Numbered from the stretch's first letter, positions 1 through 8,590 are shown. The stretch is 36,023 nucleotides of DNA from Candidatus Moraniibacteriota bacterium (GCA_030629775.1 DAOVOJ010000003.1:1-36023); one strand, 5' to 3'. The notes: generated by a model from the sequence alone, not told the origin. Numbers and translations are program-made.

Positions 1-199
1 CGGACATCATTTTGATCAGCGGCGGGTGTTCCGGATTCAGGCGATAGTCCTGAAATTTTAAATAAGAATAGCCCGCCGGAATGTGCGCCACTTCGTCAAC
101 GATTCCCGAGTCGCCGGCGACACTGGTAACGGCGAGAATAAACATTATCGCCAATAAAATAGCGGCGATAAAATGGGAGCATTTTTTTGTGAGTTTCAT
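1..199 (-). CDS. Glycosyltransferase family 39 / phospholipid-carrier-dependent glycosyltransferase, N-terminal part (runs off window)
   Basis: Only the first 66 codons are in the window; the gene continues beyond position 1. The peptide begins with a short basic stretch and a hydrophobic first membrane segment (about residues 9-26). A loop follows with D-E-V-A-H-I-P-A-G-Y-S-Y and then R-L-N-P-E-H-P-P-L. That combination (acidic DE pair after TM1, then NPEHPPL) is typical of the first periplasmic loop of GT39/ArnT/PMT-type polytopic transferases, which move sugars from polyprenyl-phosphate carriers. The start ATG is at 197-199, just downstream of a 44-bp AT-rich repeat that also precedes the next gene upstream. 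No SD is visible. The family is fairly clear from the loop motif; substrate and length cannot be judged. Confidence 0.6.
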   Translation of the reverse strand, partial: MKLTKKCSHFIAAILLAIMFILAVTSVAGDSGIVDEVAHIPAGYSYLKFQDYRLNPEHPPLIKMMS

Positions 200-203
200 A
201 CTT

Positions 204-247
204 TTATTTTTATTTTATAAAAATTTTATTCTATTTTTATTTTAACA
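204..247. repeat. 44-bp AT-rich direct repeat, copy 1
   Basis: This 44-bp stretch is identical to 583-626. Each copy lies immediately upstream, on the minus strand, of a start codon (ATG at 199 and ATG at 583). It is therefore the 5' leader, and perhaps the promoter region, of both minus-strand genes. It looks like a segmental duplication made when the SemiSWEET-like gene was placed upstream of the glycosyltransferase. Confidence 0.85.
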
Positions 248-289
248 TAGTTTTAGAAGCTCATAAAGTTCATATTATGCTAAAAAATA

Positions 290-583
290 TTATTTCTTTT
301 TTCTATATTTAAAGATTTGACAAATAATAATACCGGTTGTAAATATGCCTAGACCTTGTCCGACTATTAATACTATATCTTTACGTAAAATTCCGTGCAA
401 TGTCCAGAGAGAATAAGCCGCTAAGGACAAAATCATGAATGAGGTTGATAATCCCTCAGTAGATTTACGATTATAATTTTTTCTTATTTGATCGGGTAGT
501 CCAATTATTTTCACCAAAATCCCAACTATCAATGTCAATGATCCGACTACACTAGCAAATGTGATCGTTTGTAAAAAATCCAT
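290..583 (-). CDS. SemiSWEET-like sugar transporter (PQ-loop/MtN3 family)
   Basis: The protein has 97 residues, the usual size of bacterial SemiSWEETs, which dimerise to form a six-helix sugar channel. Three hydrophobic segments are visible (about 9-27, 46-64, 69-90). After TM1 comes L-P-D-Q-I-R-K-N-Y, matching the family PQ region, with Asp in place of the second half of the Pro-Gln pair. An S-T-E-G-L-S segment and a W-T-L-H-G-I-L loop before TM3 correspond to the conserved K-S-x-x-G-x-S and W-x-x-Y-G positions. It would import or equilibrate a small sugar across the cytoplasmic membrane. It is flanked by two identical 44-bp repeats, one containing its leader. There is no SD before its ATG. 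Confidence 0.7.
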   Translation of the reverse strand: MDFLQTITFASVVGSLTLIVGILVKIIGLPDQIRKNYNRKSTEGLSTSFMILSLAAYSLWTLHGILRKDIVLIVGQGLGIFTTGIIICQIFKYRKKK

Positions 584-626
584 TATTTTTATTTTATAAA
601 AATTTTATTCTATTTTTATTTTAACA
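583..626. repeat. 44-bp AT-rich direct repeat, copy 2
   Basis: Identical to 204-247. It abuts the start codon of the SemiSWEET-like gene on the minus strand. The similarity continues imperfectly for about ten bases beyond the 44 bp. Confidence 0.85.
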
Positions 627-665
627 CAGTTTTTGGAGTTGGGGAATAAAATAAAATATGGCAAG

Positions 666-704
666 AAAAAAACGAAGCTTGTGAAATTTATCATCTTAGC
701 TTCG
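666..704 (-). terminator. Rho-independent terminator of the 41-aa ORF
   Basis: On the minus strand, C-G-A-A-G-C-T (698-704) pairs with A-G-C-T-T-C-G (673-679) and is followed by seven T residues (666-672). It lies 14 nt after the stop codon of the 41-codon gene. Confidence 0.75.
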
Positions 705-717
705 CTTGAAAAATCAT

Positions 718-843
718 TTACTCTGACTTAAGTAGCTTTGGAATTATATTCTCCTTTAGCCACTTGTCTTCTTTTGGATCTGTAACAAATTTTGTAACAC
801 CAGGTCCTTTCGGATTAACAAGTTTCTTCTTGTTAGTACTCAT
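718..843 (-). CDS. Small basic protein of 41 aa with its own promoter, SD and terminator
   Basis: The encoded peptide starts M-S-T-N-K-K-K-L-V-N-P-K-G-P-G and ends K-L-L-K-S-E. It is lysine-rich, with no membrane segment and no cysteine. I do not recognise a family. Support for a real gene comes from the full set of expression signals: a TTGACA-N17-TATACT promoter at 891-919, the SD A-A-G-G-A-G-G seven nt before the ATG, and a hairpin-plus-T7 terminator after the stop. These are far better signals than those in front of lon, gyrB or the cell-wall genes nearby, which suggests strong independent expression. The length is below most gene-caller cutoffs. Function unknown. Confidence 0.7.
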   Translation of the reverse strand: MSTNKKKLVNPKGPGVTKFVTDPKEDKWLKENIIPKLLKSE

Positions 844-890
844 TATTATCCTCCTTAAAAATCAATTATTATTTAACTTTCCTTAATAAA

Positions 891-919
891 AGTATACAAA
901 ATAAGACAATATATGTCAA
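891..919 (-). promoter_or_regulatory. Consensus sigma-70-type promoter of the 41-aa ORF
   Basis: Minus strand: TTGACA at 919-914, a 17-nt spacer, TATACT at 896-891. The distance to the SD (ending near 851) leaves a leader of about 40 nt. Confidence 0.75.
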
Positions 920-974
920 CAGTCATAAAGTTAAAAGTTTGTAAAGTGCTTTCAACTTTTGATTCTGCTCCCTC

Positions 975-1003
975 TTTCATTTTTCGTTTTTTTGTAGTAT
1001 AAT
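975..1003 (+). promoter_or_regulatory. Probable -10 region upstream of lon
   Basis: A perfect TATAAT occurs at 998-1003. The matching -35 position (975-980, TTTCAT) is poor. Transcription would start near 1010, about 30 nt before the lon ATG. No heat-shock CIRCE or HAIR element is seen. Confidence 0.4.
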
Positions 1004-1039
1004 AAAAAAATAATAGCATCTTAAGAAAAGAATAAAAAT

Positions 1040-3394
1040 ATGAATAAAAAAAACAATCTCAAAAAAAACAATAAAACCAATCTTGTCAAAACAAAAATAG
1101 TACCGCTTATTCCGTTGAAGGAAACGGTTATTTTTCCGTATGAAGTCGTTTCGCTTTCTATTGCCCGGCGGGAATCGGTGCAGATCATGGATAATGTTCC
1201 TTCACGGCCTCGGATAGCTTTTGTTTGTCAAAAAAATCCCACTAACAGTTTAGTTTCCAATAATTTATATAAAATTGGAACGATTTGCGATGTTAAGCAA
1301 ATGATGAAAATGCCGGACGGCACGGTTAAGGCGATCGTGGAAGGAGTTGAAAGAGTGGAAGTCATTAGATTTGTCCAAAAAAAACCTTTTTATTTGGCAA
1401 ATGTCAAAAAAATTATTCCTGTTGACGGAGATCCGTTGAGAGTGGAAGCAATGAGAAGAGTAATTTTGGAACATCTTAAAAAAGGAATTTCTTTGGGAAA
1501 GCCGATCTCTTTTGAGGTGATCATTCAAATGCTGGGCAAAGATGTCGGTCACAATAAATTCATTGACATTATTACCGCCGGCTTGGATTTCAAAATCAAG
1601 GATAAGCAGGAACTTCTGGAAATTAGCGACACTGAAAAAAGATTGGCAAAACTGGACAGCTTATTGGTGGAGGAAATGAAAATCTGGGAGATGGAAAAAA
1701 AGCTGATGGACAAAACTCAGGAATCGCTGGGCAAAATGCAGAGAGAAGTTATTTTAAGAGAACAGTTGAAGACCATTGAAAAGGAGCTGGGAATGGACAA
1801 AGAGGGGGGAGAAATAGGGGAGCTGAACAAGAAAATCGTCCAGGCAAAAATGCCTCCGGAAGCGAATAAACAAGCGCTCAAGGAATTGGAGAGATTAAGA
1901 AAAATGTCCGAATACGCCCCGGAATCTTCTTATATCAGAACTTATCTGGAGTGGCTGTCAGAAATGCCATGGAGCAAGAAATCAAAAAGCCGAATTAACA
2001 TCAAGAAAGCGAAAGAAATTTTAGACAGGGACCATTACGGGCTTGATAAGGTAAAAGAGAGAGTTTCAGAGTTTTTGGCGGTCCAAAAACTGGCGGGCAA
2101 AATCAAGGGACCGATCTTGTGTTTTATCGGTCCGCCGGGAGTGGGCAAGACCTCTATCGGGAAGTCGATCGCCGAGGCGCTCAACAGAAAATTTATCAGA
2201 GCCTCTCTCGGCGGCATCAGAGACGAGGCGGAGATCAGAGGGCATCGCCGAACTTATGTCGGCGCCTTGCCCGGAAGAATTATTCAGGGAATTAAAAAAA
2301 CTGAAACCAGAAATCCGGTTTTTATGCTTGACGAGATCGATAAGATCGGCGCTGATTACCGAGGCGATCCTTCGGCGGCTTTGCTGGAAGCGCTTGATCC
2401 CGAGCAAAATAATTCTTTCGTTGACCATTATCTGGAACTTCCTTTTGATCTTTCCGATGTAATGTTCATTACCACCGCCAATGTTTTAGACACTATCCCT
2501 TCCGCTTTGCGTGATCGGCTGGAGATCATTGAATTTGTCAGTTATACCGAAGAAGAAAAGTTTAATATCGCTCGCCGGTTTTTAATCCCTAAAGTTTTAA
2601 AGGAACACGGCATAAAGATCAGCCAGTTTGCTATTTCGGACGAGGCTTTGAAAATTATCATCAGCAAATATACATTGGAAGCGGGAGTGAGGGGACTGGA
2701 GCGGCAGATAGCGAAAATTGCCCGCAAGGAAGCTAAGCGAATAGTTGAAAAAGCCCGCCTCAAAAAGATAAAAAAAATTAAAATAGATAAAAATAATTTA
2801 TCGGATTATCTCGGTCCGGAAAAGTTTCTGCGGACAATGAGAGAAACAAAAGATGTTGCCGGAGTGGCAACCGGTTTGGCGTGGACCTCGGTGGGCGGGG
2901 AGATCCTTTCTATTGAAGCTTCCTGTTTTCCGGGAAAAGGCAGTTTGAATCTCACCGGCCAGCTGGGAGATGTGATGAAAGAATCAGCCCAAGCGGCCTT
3001 TTCGTATGTCCGTTCAAGATCGTCAAAACTGAAGATCAAAAGAAATTTTTACAAGGAGTGCGATGTTCATCTTCATGTTCCTTCGGGTGCAATTCCAAAA
3101 GACGGACCATCGGCGGGCGTGGCGATGGCGGTAGCGTTAGCTTCCGCTTTAACAAAAAGGAAAATAAGGCAGGAAATTGCCATGACGGGAGAGATCACTT
3201 TGCGGGGAAAAATTCTTGAGATCGGCGGAGTAAAAGAGAAAGTCATTGCCGCTCGTAAAGGAGGTGTGAAGACAGTTCTTTTGCCGAAGGACAATGAAAA
3301 AGATTTGGAAGAAGTTCCCGCGGAAGTAAAAAAGGCGTTGAAGTTTAAGTTTGTGGAGAATGTGGATGAAGTGTTGGATTTGGTTTTGATTTGA
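1040..3394 (+). CDS. lon: ATP-dependent Lon protease (S16)
   Basis: The 784-residue protein has the full bacterial LonA layout. A Lys/Asn-rich tail of about 18 residues leads into the N-terminal substrate-binding domain (P-L-I-P-L-K-E-T-V-I-F-P). A coiled-coil region with Q-R-E-V-I-L-R-E-Q-L-K is around residues 230-250. The AAA+ module has Walker A G-P-P-G-V-G-K-T-S at 364-372 and a Walker B ending F-M-L-D-E-I-D-K. The proteolytic domain has its nucleophile S691 in K-D-G-P-S-A-G. The catalytic lysine K734 is in V-K-E-K, 43 residues later, as in E. coli (S679/K722). It degrades misfolded and regulatory proteins in the cytoplasm. It appears monocistronic. The ATG has no SD. Confidence 0.98.
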   Translation: MNKKNNLKKNNKTNLVKTKIVPLIPLKETVIFPYEVVSLSIARRESVQIMDNVPSRPRIAFVCQKNPTNSLVSNNLYKIGTICDVKQMMKMPDGTVKAIVEGVERVEVIRFVQKKPFYLANVKKIIPVDGDPLRVEAMRRVILEHLKKGISLGKPISFEVIIQMLGKDVGHNKFIDIITAGLDFKIKDKQELLEISDTEKRLAKLDSLLVEEMKIWEMEKKLMDKTQESLGKMQREVILREQLKTIEKELGMDKEGGEIGELNKKIVQAKMPPEANKQALKELERLRKMSEYAPESSYIRTYLEWLSEMPWSKKSKSRINIKKAKEILDRDHYGLDKVKERVSEFLAVQKLAGKIKGPILCFIGPPGVGKTSIGKSIAEALNRKFIRASLGGIRDEAEIRGHRRTYVGALPGRIIQGIKKTETRNPVFMLDEIDKIGADYRGDPSAALLEALDPEQNNSFVDHYLELPFDLSDVMFITTANVLDTIPSALRDRLEIIEFVSYTEEEKFNIARRFLIPKVLKEHGIKISQFAISDEALKIIISKYTLEAGVRGLERQIAKIARKEAKRIVEKARLKKIKKIKIDKNNLSDYLGPEKFLRTMRETKDVAGVATGLAWTSVGGEILSIEASCFPGKGSLNLTGQLGDVMKESAQAAFSYVRSRSSKLKIKRNFYKECDVHLHVPSGAIPKDGPSAGVAMAVALASALTKRKIRQEIAMTGEITLRGKILEIGGVKEKVIAARKGGVKTVLLPKDNEKDLEEVPAEVKKALKFKFVENVDEVLDLVLI

Positions 3395-3439
3395 ATTAAT
3401 GGATTAACGGATTGATGAAATGGTGAATTATGTGTTTGC

Positions 3440-3598
3440 TGTCATTCCGACCGAAGTGACCCTAAGGCGATAGCCGAAGAGGGAGCGAAGTGGAGGAATC
3501 TGTAAAACATGAAATACTTGTTTCTAATAAAGACATTATAAAACACGCACTTTATCCACTAACAGATCCCTCGACTCCTATCGTCGCTCGGGATGACA
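3440..3598. repeat. Palindromic element family A, copy 1 (159 bp)
   Basis: The element starts T-G-T-C-A-T-T-C-C and ends G-G-A-T-G-A-C-A. Inner arms (G-G-A-G-G-A-A-T-C-T-G-T and A-C-A-G-A-T-C-C-C-T-C) also pair, so the whole unit can fold back on itself. Related copies lie at 4882-5038 and 16491-16672, all in the same orientation. This copy fills the gap between lon and the small HExxH gene. It creates a chance 60-codon reading frame that should not be taken as a gene. Confidence 0.9.
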
Positions 3599-3608
3599 GT
3601 AATATTGA

Positions 3609-3995
3609 ATGGAATATTCTACCCACGAACAAAACTGTGAATATATCTTTAAAGAGGCCTGTCGGGTTTTAAAACTCAAGGGGTTTTCTTTTAAGCCGAA
3701 AATAATCAGGGCGGGCGACGGGTATGTGAAAAATTACAAACTGGGATACACTAATTTAAAGTCAAAGTTGGTGGTAGTTGATATTTATACACAGAAATTA
3801 AAAAAGCCGAAAAAGTATTCCAGCATTCTCGCCGTCATCGCGCATGAACTTGCCCATCATCAAAAAAAGCCTTATCGGCAGTTTTATAAATTCCGCTGGA
3901 TAAACCGGATTCACTATCCGAAGTTTTATAAGCAGGTCGTGAAGAATGTTGGGAAGTTTAAGAAGGATGGGGTGTTGGGGAGGTTTTATGAATAA
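3609..3995 (+). CDS. Small putative zinc metallopeptidase-like protein with HExxH motif
   Basis: This 128-residue basic protein carries A-V-I-A-H-E-L-A-H-H-Q (about residues 75-85), a classic HExxH zinc-site helix in a hydrophobic setting. The N-terminal part (E-Y-I-F-K-E-A-C-R-V-L) could be helical. The C-terminal third is rich in Lys, Arg, Tyr and Phe. The size and single helix recall minimal gluzincin/SprT-like proteins, but I see no confident family signature such as a clear third ligand. The start ATG sits 10 nt after palindromic element copy 1, so the element now provides all of the upstream sequence and no SD is present. Metal binding is likely; proteolysis is only an inference. Confidence 0.65.
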   Translation: MEYSTHEQNCEYIFKEACRVLKLKGFSFKPKIIRAGDGYVKNYKLGYTNLKSKLVVVDIYTQKLKKPKKYSSILAVIAHELAHHQKKPYRQFYKFRWINRIHYPKFYKQVVKNVGKFKKDGVLGRFYE

Positions 3996-3997
3996 AT

Positions 3998-4032
3998 AAA
4001 AAAAGAGGAGAGTCGCGCGATGAGCAACTCCC
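3998..4032 (-). terminator. Terminator of the 120-aa minus-strand gene
   Basis: On the minus strand a GC-rich stem (G-G-G-A-G-T-T-G-C with G-C-G-A-C-T-C-T-C-C, one bulged base) is followed by seven T residues (3998-4004). It lies about 20 nt past the stop of the gene ending at 4053. The stem could also stop transcription of the plus-strand HExxH gene. Confidence 0.7.
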
Positions 4033-4052
4033 ACTGTTCTATTTGAATACCG

Positions 4053-4415
4053 CTAGTATTCTGTGTCCATACTCTCTTTTATTCCCAGGGAGTATTTTTC
4101 ATCAATTTTCTCGGCCAATTTAGGCCGAAGACTCCAGAGAGAGATAACGCGCCGTGCCATTTCCTTATCATCTTTCTCTTGAGCAAACAGATCAAAAGCT
4201 TCTTCCAATTGCTCATTTGAAGTGCGACAAAGCGTTTCTTTGGCGATTTTTCCGCCTAGTTCTGGACGATGCTCCTTAAGAAGTTCAAGGGCAACGCTAA
4301 CTATTCCTGGGTTGTTGTTTATCGCTTCTACAATAAGTAGATTAAAAGCGATCTCTACTTGCTCGTCTGGAATGTCCTGATTTAGGACTATTTTCTCAAA
4401 TGTTCCTATGCCCAT
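4053..4415 (-). CDS. Hypothetical all-helical acidic protein, 120 aa, with consensus promoter and SD
   Basis: The open frame extends upstream to a GTG at 4454, but the ATG at 4415 is preceded by A-G-G-A-G with 9-nt spacing and is the better start. The 120-aa product starts M-G-I-G-T-F-E-K-I-V. It is predicted to be almost entirely alpha-helical, with repeating short helices (Q-V-E-I-A-F-N-L-L, V-A-L-E-L-L-K-E-H, Q-L-E-E-A-F-D-L-F). This is reminiscent of HEAT/armadillo-like scaffolds, but no family is recognised. It is one of three minus-strand units in the left block with strong bacterial expression signals. Its -35 box overlaps the start codon of the divergent mnmA. Function unknown. Confidence 0.65.
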   Translation of the reverse strand: MGIGTFEKIVLNQDIPDEQVEIAFNLLIVEAINNNPGIVSVALELLKEHRPELGGKIAKETLCRTSNEQLEEAFDLFAQEKDDKEMARRVISLWSLRPKLAEKIDEKYSLGIKESMDTEY

Positions 4416-4470
4416 TGTAATTGTCTCCTGCGACTCAAGCGAGAAAAATCTCACTTGAAGTCAACAATTT

Positions 4471-4498
4471 ATCATATCACATCTAAAAAATATGTCAA
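4471..4498 (-). promoter_or_regulatory. Promoter of the 120-aa gene, overlapping the mnmA start
   Basis: Minus strand: TTGACA at 4498-4493, 16-nt spacer, TATGAT at 4476-4471, preceded by TGTGA. The -35 hexamer overlaps the mnmA ATG (4492-4494), so RNA polymerase here could interfere with mnmA transcription or initiation. Confidence 0.7.
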
Positions 4499-5700
4499 CT
4501 CCTAAAAACAAAAAAGCAATAATTGCGATGTCGGGCGGAGTTGATTCATCTGTGGCGGCGGTTTTATTAAAAGAACAGGGTTATCAGGTGGGAGGGGTTT
4601 TTATGAGATTGGGGATTGAGGGGGATGAGGAATCTGAGAAGAGCGCGCGGGCGGTGGCGGATAAGTTGAAAATAAAGTTTTATGTTTTGGATTTAAGTAA
4701 AGAATTTAAGAAAAAAATAATTAACTATTTTATTTCCGAATATAAAAACGGACGGACGCCGAATCCGTGCGTGATGTGTAATAAAGAAATTAAATTTGGG
4801 GTTTTATTGGATAAGGTTTTGGAAATGGGAGCTGATTTTGTGGCGACAGGACATTACGCCCGCTTACAGTGTTTACAACACTGTCATTCCGACCGGAGTG
4901 ACCATGAGGCGATAGCCGAAGGGGAACGGAGTGGAGGAATCTGTAAAGGCGATATGCTTGTGCCTCATAAAGATATTTTGAAAAACACATCTCATTTTCC
5001 TACAGATCCCTCGGCTCCTACCGTCGCTCGGGATGACAAGTTTAAACTACTTAAAGCAAAAGACAAAAATAAAGATCAGTCGTATTTTCTTTATAATTTG
5101 ACTCAGGAAAAGCTGAACTATTGCTTATTTCCGCTAGGGGAGTATAATAAAAGAGAAGTGAGGGAGTTGGCGAGAGGGTATAAATTGCCGGTTTTGGAGA
5201 GGGACGAGAGTCAGGAAGTCTGTTTTATTAAAAGCAAAAGATACGGGGATTTTTTAAAAAAGCATCTCAAGTTAATCTCGGGCGACATCGTTAATCTTGC
5301 CGGTGATAAAATAGGCCGCCACCAAGGACTGCCGCTTTACACTATCGGCCAGCGGCGGGAAATTGGCATTGGCGGAACCGGTCCTTATTACGTGGTCGGA
5401 ACGGATTTTGAAAATAATAAATTAATAGTCAGCAATGATGCCGATGATCCGGCTTTATACTCTAAAGAATTAATGGCGGAAAAAGTAAATTGGATTGCCG
5501 GAGAAATTCCTAAACCGCCACTCAAAATAAAAGCCAAGATTCGCTATCGGAGTAAAGAAGTTTCGGCGACAGTGAATCAGGAAAATAAAGACAAATATAA
5601 GGTCATTTTCAAAACTTCCCAACGAGCGATCACTCCGGGTCAGTCGGTGGTTTTTTATTTAAAGGACGAGGTTTTGGGAGGAGGGATAATAAGCTTATAA
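4492..5700 (+). CDS. mnmA: tRNA 2-thiouridylase MnmA with an in-frame palindromic-repeat insertion
   Basis: MnmA thiolates U34 of tRNA-Lys, -Glu and -Gln using ATP and a persulfide relay. The PP-loop is M-S-G-G-V-D-S-S near residue 15. The first catalytic cysteine is C96 (V-M-C-N-K-E-I-K-F) and the second C244 (S-Q-E-V-C-F-I-K). A-T-G-H-Y-A-R and K-D-Q-S-Y-F-L are also present, as is the C-terminal G-Q-R-R-E-I-G-I-G-G segment. The protein has 402 residues against about 350-370 normally. The excess is a block at about residues 131-183, encoded by palindromic element A copy 2, between H-Y-A-R and the K-L-L-K-A-K-D strand, where other MnmAs have a short variable hairpin. The frame is kept throughout. 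No SD precedes the ATG. Confidence 0.95.
   Translation: MSTPKNKKAIIAMSGGVDSSVAAVLLKEQGYQVGGVFMRLGIEGDEESEKSARAVADKLKIKFYVLDLSKEFKKKIINYFISEYKNGRTPNPCVMCNKEIKFGVLLDKVLEMGADFVATGHYARLQCLQHCHSDRSDHEAIAEGERSGGICKGDMLVPHKDILKNTSHFPTDPSAPTVARDDKFKLLKAKDKNKDQSYFLYNLTQEKLNYCLFPLGEYNKREVRELARGYKLPVLERDESQEVCFIKSKRYGDFLKKHLKLISGDIVNLAGDKIGRHQGLPLYTIGQRREIGIGGTGPYYVVGTDFENNKLIVSNDADDPALYSKELMAEKVNWIAGEIPKPPLKIKAKIRYRSKEVSATVNQENKDKYKVIFKTSQRAITPGQSVVFYLKDEVLGGGIISL
4882..5038. repeat. Palindromic element family A, copy 2, inside mnmA
   Basis: About 157 bp with the same ends and inner arms as copy 1, lying wholly within the coding frame of mnmA and read through without a stop. It adds a low-homology peptide of about 53 residues (H-S-D-R-S-D-H-E-A-I-A-E-G near its start, P-T-V-A-R-D-D at its end). 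Confidence 0.9.
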
Positions 5701-5767
5701 AGTCAAAAGTCGAAAACTTATTTACTACTGAGAAATCTAAAAATATAATTTTTTATTAAAATATTTT

Positions 5768-6205
5768 ATGTCAAAAAATCAATTATCAATCATAATTTCA
5801 AAACTAATCTTAATCGTTAGTGTTGTTGGTATTGGAACAGTATTTGAAATATCAGAACATACTTTAATAAAATCAAAAATGCTGGCTCCGTCAGTTATGG
5901 CACAGGAGAAAGTGTTAAATGAAATTAGTATATCAAAATGGAGTTATCTGGAATCATCTGAAAATATCCCAATTAGTTTTCAGGAGGCAAAAATAAATAT
6001 TACAAATTGGATTCTTGGTATGGGTGCGAATGTAGCTGTCTTAATAATTGTTTATGGAATGATGAAATTTATTTTAGCCACGACAAAAAAAGACAAAGAA
6101 AAGAAACATAAGGCTCAAAAAATAATTGTTTATGGTTTTATTATTTTTGTTCTTTGTGCTTTAATTTATGCTATTCTGTTGCCAGGAAGTGTTGTTTTGC
6201 AATAA
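5768..6205 (+). CDS. Pilin-like two-helix membrane protein (VirB2/Mbov_0395-like)
   Basis: The 145-residue protein has a hydrophobic N-terminal segment (about 9-27, signal-like) and a short exported region. A pair of strong membrane helices (about 80-103 and 119-141) is separated by a very basic hairpin, T-T-K-K-D-K-E-K-K-H-K-A-Q-K. That layout (cleavable leader, two TM helices with a lysine-rich cytoplasmic turn, hydrophobic tail) matches the VirB2-type or Mbov_0395-type pilin-like proteins often annotated in Patescibacteria near DNA-transfer genes. No secretion ATPase or other pilus gene is next to it here; it lies between mnmA and gyrB. The assignment rests on topology, not on a sequence signature. 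Confidence 0.55.
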   Translation: MSKNQLSIIISKLILIVSVVGIGTVFEISEHTLIKSKMLAPSVMAQEKVLNEISISKWSYLESSENIPISFQEAKINITNWILGMGANVAVLIIVYGMMKFILATTKKDKEKKHKAQKIIVYGFIIFVLCALIYAILLPGSVVLQ

Positions 6206-6219
6206 TAGTATTCAATTAA

Positions 6220-8220
<2,001 letters not shown>

Positions 8221-8221
8221 A

Positions 8222-8278
8222 AAAGAGAACAACAAAAGAATATTTTTACCTCCTTTTTTGTTTGTTGTTGTTCTCTTT
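8222..8278. terminator. Bidirectional terminator between gyrB and the 18-aa ORF
   Basis: A 14-bp stem pairs A-A-A-G-A-G-A-A-C-A-A-C-A-A (8222-8235) with its complement (8265-8278). On the minus strand it is followed by six T residues, suiting the small unit from 8370. On the plus strand it follows the gyrB stop at once, with a short T-rich tail. Confidence 0.7.
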
Positions 8279-8313
8279 GCTTATGGTTTTGATCAAGCTA
8301 ACTAGACCCGTAA

Positions 8314-8370
8314 TTAGACTTGATGATGCCGGCTAGTCTCAACCGATACGATAAATGCAGGTGGATCCAT
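8314..8370 (-). CDS. Candidate 18-aa peptide ORF in a compact transcription unit
   Basis: The frame starts at ATG 8370 and encodes M-D-P-P-A-F-I-V-S-V-E-T-S-R-H-H-Q-V. It is preceded by G-G-G-A-G-G with 7-nt spacing and by a TTGACA-N16-TATTAT promoter at 8402-8429. It is closed by the hairpin at 8222-8278. The RNA would be roughly 170-180 nt. The segment after the ORF can pair internally (T-C-A-A-G with C-T-T-G-A), so the transcript may act as a structured small RNA, as a leader-type peptide, or both. No family is recognised. The expression signals are strong; that the peptide itself matters is an inference. Confidence 0.45.
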   Translation of the reverse strand: MDPPAFIVSVETSRHHQV

Positions 8371-8401
8371 TTTCTTACCTCCCTTTTCATTTTGTATTTC
8401 T

Positions 8402-8429
8402 ATAATACTTCATTAGAAATTTTTGTCAA
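8402..8429 (-). promoter_or_regulatory. Promoter of the 18-aa ORF / small RNA unit
   Basis: Minus strand: TTGACA at 8429-8424, 16-nt spacer, TATTAT at 8407-8402. Confidence 0.65.
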
Positions 8430-8459
8430 ATTCTTAACAATTTAGTGATATATCAAGTT

Positions 8460-8569
8460 TGTCATCCTGAATTTATTTCAGGATCTGTCATGTGTTATAT
8501 AATGCTTTTATATTTATCTTGAAGCTAAATGTAACAGACGACAGATCCTGAAACAAGTTCAGGATGACA
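8460..8569. repeat. Palindromic element family B, copy 1 (110 bp)
   Basis: The ends are T-G-T-C-A-T-C-C-T-G-A-A and its complement, each followed by an arm containing C-A-G-G-A-T-C-T-G-T. The AT-rich core matches, in reverse complement, the core of the copy at 12967-13076. The copies are thus the same element in opposite orientations. The TGTCAT...ATGACA ends resemble family A. Confidence 0.9.
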
Positions 8570-8590
8570 GTTCTGACATATTTCGTAATT

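Noticed and set aside
3490-3672. A 60-codon open frame between lon and the HExxH gene
   Set aside because: Most of it is palindromic element A, it overlaps the start of the real downstream gene, and its peptide is the translation of the repeat.
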